From: Pantoea sp. Cy-639
GTDB lineage: Bacteria > Pseudomonadota > Gammaproteobacteria > Pseudomonadales > Pseudomonadaceae
DNA: 64,000 bases
Assembly: GCF_011752525.1 (NCBI RefSeq)
Contig: NZ_VWXI01000020.1
Coordinates: 1 to 64,000 of the forward strand
Direction: 5' to 3'
The notes beneath the pieces are model-generated. The model did not search any database. It had not been told where the DNA came from and saw only the letters and a list, made by a program, of their open reading frames with translations. The position numbers were made by a program, and so were the translations under genes. Each line of letters starts with the position of its first letter. The stretch's first letter is position 1. Shown here in pieces: positions 58,226 through 64,000 of the stretch.

Positions 58226-59371
58226 GTGCAGATCCAGGGTCACTATGAGCTGAAGTTCGAGGCGGTGCGCGATGCCTTCGCCGCGTTGTTCGAGGATCCC
58301 CAGGAGCGTGGTGCCGCATTGTGCATCCAGGTTGGCGGGGAAACCGTGGTCGACCTGTGGGCCGGCAGCGCCGACAAGGATGGGCGCGAAGCCTGGCATA
58401 GCGACACGATCGCCAACCTGTTCTCGTGCACCAAGACCTTCACCGCCGTCACCGCGTTGCAGCTGGTGGGCGAGGGCAAGCTGGACCTCGACGTGCCGGT
58501 GACGCGCTACTGGCCCGAGTTCGCCCAGGCCGGCAAGGACAGCATCACCTTGCGCCAGTTGCTCAGCCATCGCGCTGGCTTGCCGGCCATTCGCCAGTTG
58601 CTGCCGGCCGAGGCCCTGTACGACTGGCAGGTGATGGTCGACGCGCTGGCCGCCGAGGCACCCTGGTGGACGCCTGGCACCGAGCACGGTTATGCCGCCA
58701 TCACCTACGGCTGGCTGATCGGCGAGTTGATTCGCCGTGTCGATGGTCGAGGCCCTGGCGACTCCATCGTTGCCCGTACCGCCCGGCCACTGGGGCTGGA
58801 TTTCCATGTCGGCCTGGCGGACAGCGAGTTCCATCGTGTGGCGCATATCGCCCGTGGCAAGGGCAATCCCGGCGATGCCGCGGCCCAGCGCCTGCTGCAG
58901 GTGACGATGCGTGAGCCCGAGGCGTTGTCGACCCGTGCATTCACCAATCCGCCGGCGATCCTCACCAGTACCAACAAGCCTGAATGGCGACGCATGCAGC
59001 AACCTGCGGCCAATGGCCACGGTAACGCGCGCAGCCTCGCAGGCTTCTATGCCGGCCTGCTCGACGGCAGCCTGCTCGAGTCCGAACTGCTCGACGAACT
59101 GACCCGTGAGCACAGCCTTGGCCAGGACCGTACCCTGCTGACCCAGACCCGTTTCGGCCTGGGTTGCATGCTTGACCAGCCTGGGGTGGCCAATGCCACC
59201 TTCGGCCTGGGCGCTCGCGCCTTTGGCCATCCCGGTGCCGGGGGGGCGGTGGGCTTCGCCGACCCTGAGCACGACGTGGCTTTCGGCTTTGTCACCAATA
59301 CCCTCGGCCCCTATGTGCTGATGGATCCACGCGCGCAGAACCTGGTGCGCGTGCTTGCCGACTGCCTTTGA
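58226..59371 (+). CDS. Serine hydrolase, EstB/beta-lactamase family (class C-like)
   Basis: A 381-residue cytoplasmic serine hydrolase. The S-x-x-K catalytic motif is S67-CT-K70 (NLFSCTKTFTAV), and a likely catalytic tyrosine is Y156 (EHGYAAITYG). A C-terminal HPGAGGAVGFADPEHDVAFGFVTNTLG resembles the third conserved box of EstB esterases. There is no signal peptide, so it is not a periplasmic beta-lactamase; short-chain ester or amide hydrolysis is likelier. It starts with GTG at 58226 after GAGG. The region before it (58104-58225) holds no gene. Confidence 0.88.
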   Translation: MQIQGHYELKFEAVRDAFAALFEDPQERGAALCIQVGGETVVDLWAGSADKDGREAWHSDTIANLFSCTKTFTAVTALQLVGEGKLDLDVPVTRYWPEFAQAGKDSITLRQLLSHRAGLPAIRQLLPAEALYDWQVMVDALAAEAPWWTPGTEHGYAAITYGWLIGELIRRVDGRGPGDSIVARTARPLGLDFHVGLADSEFHRVAHIARGKGNPGDAAAQRLLQVTMREPEALSTRAFTNPPAILTSTNKPEWRRMQQPAANGHGNARSLAGFYAGLLDGSLLESELLDELTREHSLGQDRTLLTQTRFGLGCMLDQPGVANATFGLGARAFGHPGAGGAVGFADPEHDVAFGFVTNTLGPYVLMDPRAQNLVRVLADCL

Positions 59372-59469
59372 TCGGGTAATGCGGGTGTTGCTCGAACCCT
59401 TTGACTATCCTCAATGCCACTGCCCGATGGGTATGGGCAAAATCCCTTCAATTTCATGGTGTATCGCTG

Positions 59470-60444
59470 ATGTCTTCACATAAAACCTTAGCACTCGCGC
59501 TGTGCCTGACCATGACTGGCTGTGCCAGCCACTCGCAGGACGCCTCCAAGGACGGCAGCCTGAGCTGGTGGCCGTTTGGTTCCGACAAGGTCGCCGATCA
59601 GGAGGTGAAGGAGGCGGTCACCGAGAACGTGGCCAAGGCCGACGCCAAGTCCGAAAGCAGCAGCCGCTGGTGGTGGCCGTTCGGTGCCGATGACAAGAAG
59701 GGCGCGGTCGCGAGCGTGCCGAAGATCGACCAGAAGGCTACCCAGGCCTGGCTCGATCAGTACGAGCCGAAGGTGCGCGAAGCCATCAAGGGCAGCAAGT
59801 TCGAGCTGGAGCGTCGTGAGGACGTGCTGGCGGTGACTATTCCGGTGGATAGCTCCTACAACCCTGATCGCCCGAACATGCTGCTGCCGGCCACCCTCGG
59901 CCCGATCACCCAGGTGGCCAAGGTCATCGAGACCGACAGCAAGACCGCCTTGCTGATCCTCGGCCATGCCGACAGCAGCGGCGCCAGCGCCGCGAACCAG
60001 AAGCTCAGCCTCGAGCGTGCGGCCTCGGTGTCGGCGATTTTCCGTCTCAGCGGCCTGAAGCGTGATCGCCTGATGCTCAAGGGCATGGGTTCGGTGATGC
60101 CACGCGCCGCCAACGACAGCGCCGAGGGCCGCGCCCTGAACCGTCGCGTCGAACTGCTGCTGACCCCGCAGAACACCATGGTCGCACTGTTGGCCAAGTA
60201 CCAGCAGGCCGCACCGGCGCCGACCGCGATGGTCGCGGCGCAGGATGCCAAGGCCCCGGTGACCAAGGCCGCCGACGTCAAGCCAACCGCCAAGGCCGCA
60301 GCCAAGCCAGCCGCGAAGAAGCCCGCCGCCAAGGCCAAGGCCAGCACCGCCGCGAAGAAGAAGCCAGCCGCAGCCAAACCTGCCGCGAAAAAGGCCGTAA
60401 CCGACAAGAAAGTCGCCGCCAACAGCCCTGCGAAGACCAACTGA
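59470..60444 (+). CDS. OmpA-family lipoprotein with H1-like C-terminal tail
   Basis: A 324-residue predicted lipoprotein: lipobox LTMTGC, then two short W-W-P-F-G elements (LSWWPFGSDK and WWWPFGADDK), an OmpA-type domain (LILGHADSSGASAANQKLSLERAAS...NRRVELLL, ends about residue 235), and a C-terminal tail of about 75 residues built from KPAAKKPAAKAK-type repeats like those of histone H1 and AlgP. A strongly basic tail on an outer-membrane OmpA protein is unusual; it could bind LPS, peptidoglycan or DNA. The ATG at 59470 puts the signal sequence in place. Precedes pdxH by 19 bases. Confidence 0.85.
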   Translation: MSSHKTLALALCLTMTGCASHSQDASKDGSLSWWPFGSDKVADQEVKEAVTENVAKADAKSESSSRWWWPFGADDKKGAVASVPKIDQKATQAWLDQYEPKVREAIKGSKFELERREDVLAVTIPVDSSYNPDRPNMLLPATLGPITQVAKVIETDSKTALLILGHADSSGASAANQKLSLERAASVSAIFRLSGLKRDRLMLKGMGSVMPRAANDSAEGRALNRRVELLLTPQNTMVALLAKYQQAAPAPTAMVAAQDAKAPVTKAADVKPTAKAAAKPAAKKPAAKAKASTAAKKKPAAAKPAAKKAVTDKKVAANSPAKTN

Positions 60445-60463
60445 TCGTCAAGGAAACGCAGTC

Positions 60464-61111
60464 ATGACCCAATCCCTGGCCGATATGCGCCGCGACTATA
60501 CCCGTGATGGCCTGGCCGAAGCCCAGGCCCCGGGGGAGCCGTTCGCGCTGTTCCACCAATGGTTTGCTGATGCGGTGAAGACCGAGCAGTTGCCGGTGGA
60601 AGCCAACGCCATGACCCTGGCGACCGTCGATGCCGACGGTCGTCCGCATTGTCGAGTGCTGCTGCTCAAGGCACTCGATACGCGCGGGTTCACCTTCTTC
60701 ACCAACTACGAAAGCGCCAAGGGGCAACACATCGCGGCCAATCCATTCGCGGCGATGACGTTCTTCTGGCCGGCGCTGGAGCGTCAGGTGCGCATCGAGG
60801 GGCGGGTGGAGAAGGTCACGGCCAAGGAATCCGACGATTACTACCAGGTACGTCCGCTGGGCAGCCGCCTGGGTGCCTGGGCGTCGCCGCAGAGCCGGGT
60901 GATTGCCGATCGCGGGGAACTGGAGGGGCTGGTCAAGGCTACCGAGGCGCGGTTTTCCGAGACTCAGCCGCACTGTCCGGAACATTGGGGCGGCTATCGC
61001 CTGCTGCCGGAGCGTGTCGAGTTCTGGCAGGGGCGGGCCAGTCGACTGCATGATCGGCTGAACTATCGGCTAATCGAGGGCCAGTGGCTGCGCGAGCGCC
61101 TGGCGCCCTGA
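60464..61111 (+). CDS. pdxH: Pyridoxamine/pyridoxine 5'-phosphate oxidase
   Basis: A 215-residue FMN enzyme that oxidises pyridoxine or pyridoxamine 5'-phosphate to pyridoxal 5'-phosphate. Diagnostic stretches are PNAMTLATVDADGRPHCRVLLLK-type FMN binding (EANAMTLATVDADGRPHCRVLLLK), GFTFFTNYESAKG, and the C-terminal EFWQGRASRLHDRLNYRL substrate site. The ATG at 60464 is close behind the OmpA lipoprotein stop, as in P. aeruginosa. A perfect GC hairpin (61117-61139) follows the stop. Confidence 0.97.
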   Translation: MTQSLADMRRDYTRDGLAEAQAPGEPFALFHQWFADAVKTEQLPVEANAMTLATVDADGRPHCRVLLLKALDTRGFTFFTNYESAKGQHIAANPFAAMTFFWPALERQVRIEGRVEKVTAKESDDYYQVRPLGSRLGAWASPQSRVIADRGELEGLVKATEARFSETQPHCPEHWGGYRLLPERVEFWQGRASRLHDRLNYRLIEGQWLRERLAP

Positions 61112-61116
61112 GGTGG

Positions 61117-61139
61117 GCGGGGCTGCGCCGCAGCCCCGC
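61117..61139. other. GC hairpin after pdxH
   Basis: A perfect 10-bp stem (61117-61126 with 61130-61139) with a GCC loop, between the convergent pdxH and a small minus-strand gene. There is no T run on either side, so it is not a classical terminator. Confidence 0.5.
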
Positions 61140-61150
61140 ATTCATCTGTT

Positions 61151-61381
61151 TCATCTGAATCCTGCAGCTTCTCGCTCCAGCCACGCTGCCAATTCCTTGC
61201 GCCCGATCTTTTGTGCCCGCGCGCGCTCGAGCACTTCGAGCATGTATTCGCGCTTGAGTGGGTCCGTCCCCGCCAGCGACAGTGCCAGGTCACGGTCGAT
61301 CCAAAGGCGCATGCGTACATACAGCCACCAGTGGAAGTACAGGCCGGCGACTGTCACAACGACGACGATGAAGTAATCCAT
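61151..61381 (-). CDS. Conserved small membrane protein
   Basis: A 76-residue protein with one N-terminal membrane helix (MDYFIVVVVTVAGLYFHWWLYVRMR) and a charged helical C-terminal half (LKREYMLEVLERARAQKIGRKELAAWLEREA). The ATG at 61381 is preferred to the longer frame to 61453 because the helix then begins at the start. Pseudomonads commonly have such a gene after pdxH; function unknown. The following 150 bases hold the promoter region for this gene and for the divergent glycine-zipper lipoprotein. Confidence 0.7.
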   Translation of the reverse strand: MDYFIVVVVTVAGLYFHWWLYVRMRLWIDRDLALSLAGTDPLKREYMLEVLERARAQKIGRKELAAWLEREAAGFR

Positions 61382-61529
61382 GACTATCCTTTGTCTCGGC
61401 AGAAAGCTTGCGACACAGCCGTTGCTGGCTGTACTCGGGCTGAATGAAAACAATTTTATAACGATTGTGTCGTGACACTTGTCAAGACGAATAGTCTAAT
61501 GGCTACCTGACTTACTGGAGATTGTCCCC

Positions 61530-61994
61530 ATGCGTAAATCCGCTTTGCTGCTGGCCAGCTTCACCACCGTTTCGCTGCTGCTGGGCGGCTGCCAGTCGTC
61601 CCTGAGCGGCGACAGCTATTCCCGTGACGAGGCGCGTCGCGTGCAGACCGTGCGCATGGGTACCATCGAATCCCTGCGTCCGGTGAAGATCGAGGGCTCC
61701 AAGACCCCGATCGGCGGTGGCGCTGGCGCCATCGTCGGTGGTGTTGCCGGCAGCGCTGTAGGTGGTGGCCGTGGCAGCATCGTCGCCGCGGTGATCGGTG
61801 CCGTGGCCGGTGGCCTGGCTGGTTCCGCCGCCGAGGAAGGCCTGACCCGCACCCAGGGTGTCGAGATCACCGTGCGCGAAGACGACGGCAGCATGCGCGC
61901 CTACGTGCAGCAGGTGCAGCAGAACGAAATCTTCCGCGTCGGCGAGCGCGTGCGCATCATGACCGTGGGTGGCACCAGCCGCGTCACTCACTGA
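61530..61994 (+). CDS. Glycine-zipper outer-membrane lipoprotein (SlyB/17-kDa antigen-like)
   Basis: A 154-residue lipoprotein: signal peptide MRKSALLLASFTTVSLLLGGC, a conserved VQTVRMGTIESLRPVKIEGS segment, a glycine-zipper helix (IGGGAGAIVGGVAGSAVGGGRGSIVAAVIGAVAGGLAGSAAEEG) and a C-terminal beta domain (VEITVREDDGSMRAYVQQ). This is the SlyB family, outer-membrane lipoproteins that maintain envelope integrity and, in Salmonella, are PhoP-regulated. A strong terminator follows 16 bases after the stop. Confidence 0.9.
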   Translation: MRKSALLLASFTTVSLLLGGCQSSLSGDSYSRDEARRVQTVRMGTIESLRPVKIEGSKTPIGGGAGAIVGGVAGSAVGGGRGSIVAAVIGAVAGGLAGSAAEEGLTRTQGVEITVREDDGSMRAYVQQVQQNEIFRVGERVRIMTVGGTSRVTH

Positions 61995-62010
61995 TCGCTG
62001 AAACAAAGAA

Positions 62011-62046
62011 CCCCGGACAGGCCAGGCCTGTCCGGGGTTTTCTTTT
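62011..62046 (+). terminator. Rho-independent terminator of the SlyB-like gene
   Basis: A 12-bp stem (62011-62022 with 62026-62037) with a CAG loop, followed by TTTTCTTTT. Confidence 0.9.
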
Positions 62047-62066
62047 GCCTGCCGCGCGACAGGGTT

Positions 62067-63674
62067 TTACAGCCCGAGGATATCCCGCGCCACGGCCTCG
62101 GCGATGCGAATGCCGTCGACACCGGCGGACAGGATGCCGCCGGCATAGCCCGCGCCTTCCCCTGCCGGGAACAGTCCCTTGAGGTTGAGGCTCTGGAGGT
62201 CGGCGCCACGGGTGATGCGCAGTGGCGAGGAGGTGCGGGTCTCGATCCCGGTCAACACGGCGTCATGCAGGTTGTAGCCCTTGATCTGGCGGTCGAAGGC
62301 CGGCAGCGCTTCGCGGATCGCCTCGATGGCAAAGTCCGGCAGGCTAGGTGCCAGGTCGCCCAGGGTCACCCCAGGTTTGTACGATGGCTCGACGCTGCCC
62401 AGTGCGGTGGACGGCCGGCCGGCGACGAAGTCGCCGACCAACTGCGCCGGGGCCTGGTAATTGCTGCCGCCCATCACGTAGGCGTGCGCTTCCAGGCGCT
62501 CTTGCAGCTCGATGCCGGCCAGCGGGCCGCCCGGGTAGTCACGCTCGGGGTCGATGCCGACGACGATGCCGGAGTTGGCGTTACGCTCGTTGCGTGAATA
62601 CTGGCTCATGCCGTTGGTGACCACCCGGCCTGGCTCGCTGGTGGCGGCGACCACGGTACCGCCTGGGCACATGCAGAAGCTGTACACCGAACGGCCGTTC
62701 TTGGCGTGGTGCACCAGTTTGTAGTCGGCGGCGCCGAGTTTCGGGTGGCCGGCGTACTTGCCCAGGCGAGCCTTGTCGATCAGCGATTGCGGGTGCTCGA
62801 TACGGAAACCGACCGAGAACGGCTTGGCTTCCATGAACACGCCCTTGGCGTGGAGCATGCGGAAGGTGTCGCGGGCGCTGTGGCCGAGGGCCAGCACCAC
62901 GTGACGCGACTGCAACTGCTCGCCGCTCTCCAGGACCAGGCCGGTGAGCTGCTCGCCGTCGACCAGCAGGTCGGTGACTTTCTGCTGGAAGCGCACTTCA
63001 CCGCCCAGGTTGATGATTTCCTCGCGCATCTTCTCGACCATGCTGGTCAGGCGGAAGGTGCCGATGTGCGGCTTGTTGATGTAGAGGATCTCGTCCGGCG
63101 CGCCGGCCTTGACGAACTCTTCCAGGACCTTGCGGCCATGGTGCTGCGGGTCCTTGATCTGGCTGTACAGCTTGCCGTCGGAGAAGGTCCCGGCACCGCC
63201 CTCGCCGAACTGCACGTTGGACTCGGGGTTGAGCACGCTCTTGCGCCACAGGCCCCAGGTGTCCTTGGTGCGCTGGCGTACTTCCTTGCCGCGCTCGAGG
63301 ACGATCGGCTTGAAGCCCATCTGTGCCAGCAGCAGGCCGGCGAAGATGCCGCAGGGGCCGAAACCGACCACGATCGGACGCTCCGGCAACTCGGCTGGGG
63401 CATGGCCGACGAACTTGTAGCTGACGTCCGGGGCAACGCCGATTTTCGGGTCGTCGGCGAAGGTCTTGAGCAGTTCGGCTTCGTTGCTGGCTTCGAGATC
63501 GATGGTGTAGATGAACAGCATCTCGCTGTTCTTCTTGCGCGCGTCGTAGCTGCGCTTGAACAGGGTGAAGCCGAGCAGTTGCTCGTCGCTGATGGCCAGG
63601 CGCTGGACGATGGCGGCGCGCAGCTCGTCGTCGGAATGGTCCAGGGGCAGCTTCAGTTCGTTGATTCGTAGCAT
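62067..63674 (-). CDS. FAD-dependent dehydrogenase (COG2509)
   Basis: A 535-residue NAD(P)/FAD-dependent oxidoreductase of the family annotated FAD-dependent protein C. The N-terminal 90 residues are a ferredoxin-like domain (LKLPLDHSDDELRAAIVQRLAI). FAD binding appears as PIVVGFGPCGIFAGLLLAQMG (about 98-118), the HHGRKVLEEFVKAGAPDEILY segment is conserved, and the C-terminal GLFPAGEGAGYAGGILSAGVDGIRIA closes the FAD site. Two cysteines in SFCMCPGG are conserved in the family. The ATG at 63674 is preferred over a frame opening at 63722. The physiological reaction is unknown. Confidence 0.9.
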   Translation of the reverse strand: MLRINELKLPLDHSDDELRAAIVQRLAISDEQLLGFTLFKRSYDARKKNSEMLFIYTIDLEASNEAELLKTFADDPKIGVAPDVSYKFVGHAPAELPERPIVVGFGPCGIFAGLLLAQMGFKPIVLERGKEVRQRTKDTWGLWRKSVLNPESNVQFGEGGAGTFSDGKLYSQIKDPQHHGRKVLEEFVKAGAPDEILYINKPHIGTFRLTSMVEKMREEIINLGGEVRFQQKVTDLLVDGEQLTGLVLESGEQLQSRHVVLALGHSARDTFRMLHAKGVFMEAKPFSVGFRIEHPQSLIDKARLGKYAGHPKLGAADYKLVHHAKNGRSVYSFCMCPGGTVVAATSEPGRVVTNGMSQYSRNERNANSGIVVGIDPERDYPGGPLAGIELQERLEAHAYVMGGSNYQAPAQLVGDFVAGRPSTALGSVEPSYKPGVTLGDLAPSLPDFAIEAIREALPAFDRQIKGYNLHDAVLTGIETRTSSPLRITRGADLQSLNLKGLFPAGEGAGYAGGILSAGVDGIRIAEAVARDILGL

Positions 63675-63778
63675 GGCAGGATCCAGTATCCCGGCCATGG
63701 GGCGGCCGGCGGCTTTACACAAACCGCCAAGTATAAGCTGTTAGCCGCCCCGACTGGCAGGATAAAAGTACCCGGCGA

Positions 63779-64000
63779 TCAGTTGTCGCGAGCGCCACCG
63801 TAGTAGCCACAGCCCTGCAGGGTCTTGCCGTCGATGCGCAGCTCGGCCTTGAGATGGCGGATGGCACCGGTGGCACCGTCGACGCAGCGCTGTGGTGCGA
63901 GCCACAGCTCGACCCGCTGGCCATTGGCTTCGCTGGACAGGGTCAGGCCGCCGCCGGGCATCTGCTCCTCGAGGAATGGCAGCGGCAGCGGGGCCTGGCC
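63779..64000 (-). CDS. C-terminal part of a COG3650-like protein (partial)
   Basis: The frame is open to the window end, so only the last 73 residues are present (from GQAPLPLPFLEEQMPGGG). They include WLAPQRCVDGATGAIRHLKAELRIDGKTLQGCGYYGG. A cysteine pair with an intervening beta-hairpin, ending in L-x-G-C, resembles the C-terminal domain of COG3650 envelope proteins and MliC-type lysozyme inhibitors. A lipoprotein signal would be expected in the missing N-terminal part. The gap to the FAD dehydrogenase is about 100 bases, so they may form one transcript. Confidence 0.55.
   Translation of the reverse strand, partial: GQAPLPLPFLEEQMPGGGLTLSSEANGQRVELWLAPQRCVDGATGAIRHLKAELRIDGKTLQGCGYYGGARDN

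Noticed and set aside
1..64000. CRISPR arrays, tRNA or rRNA genes, insertion sequences, prophage genes.
   Set aside because: No regularly spaced repeats, cloverleaf-like segments, transposase or integrase motifs, or phage structural genes were seen on either strand.

Overview
The window is a dense, high-GC stretch of a Pseudomonas chromosome, most likely from the P. putida group. This rests on the protein sequences, on gene neighbourhoods that match Pseudomonas ones (rnt-pyrC-motY-argG; nth-rnf; metG-mrp-dcd; the seven-gene wsp operon followed by prfB-lysS; ppc-adk-tsaB; dinG to pdxH), and on short REP-like palindromes between genes. There are about 56 protein genes. I see no tRNA, rRNA, insertion sequence, prophage or CRISPR array.

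Layout. 0-4.4 kb holds ribonuclease T, dihydroorotase, the flagellar stator protein MotY and argininosuccinate synthase. 4.4-6.2 kb is a small A/T-richer interval with an unknown membrane protein and an orphan NarL-type response regulator. 6.2-10.5 kb carries a 58-residue conserved protein, endonuclease III and a compact Rnf-like membrane cluster (rnfA, B, D, G, E) that has no rnfC. 10.5-15.5 kb has methionyl-tRNA synthetase, the Fe-S carrier Mrp/ApbC, a cold-shock protein, dCTP deaminase and a proline-rich small protein.

15.5-27.5 kb is mixed accessory and envelope content: an AstE-like deacylase, a QuiP-type acylase lipoprotein, two SEC-C metal-binding proteins, tandem OmpA lipoproteins, a DUF1145 membrane protein joined to a secreted collagen-like protein, an Old Yellow Enzyme, gamma-aminobutyraldehyde dehydrogenase and a DUF533 protein. 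27.6-36.0 kb is the complete wspABCDEFR surface-sensing system, which ends in a diguanylate cyclase. 36.2-42.9 kb has prfB with its programmed +1 frameshift, lysS, a TetR regulator, lipoproteins and a MATCAP-like QEGLA protein. 43-53.5 kb has LptF and its partner, PEP carboxylase, adenylate kinase, TsaB, RsmJ and several conserved proteins. 53.6-64 kb has the DinG helicase, an exported agarase-like glycosidase, an EstB-like hydrolase, an OmpA lipoprotein with a histone-H1-like tail, PdxH, a glycine-zipper lipoprotein, a FAD dehydrogenase and one gene cut by the window end.

The strongest candidate for something under-described is the reduced Rnf cluster. Its five genes overlap or nearly touch, RnfC is cleanly absent, RnfB has lost its membrane anchor, and most of the cysteines expected to bind the intramembrane iron in RnfA/RnfE are gone. 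The three [4Fe-4S] motifs of RnfB and the flavin-binding threonine regions are kept. Envelope proteins are also unusually frequent: five OmpA-domain proteins and at least nine predicted lipoproteins.
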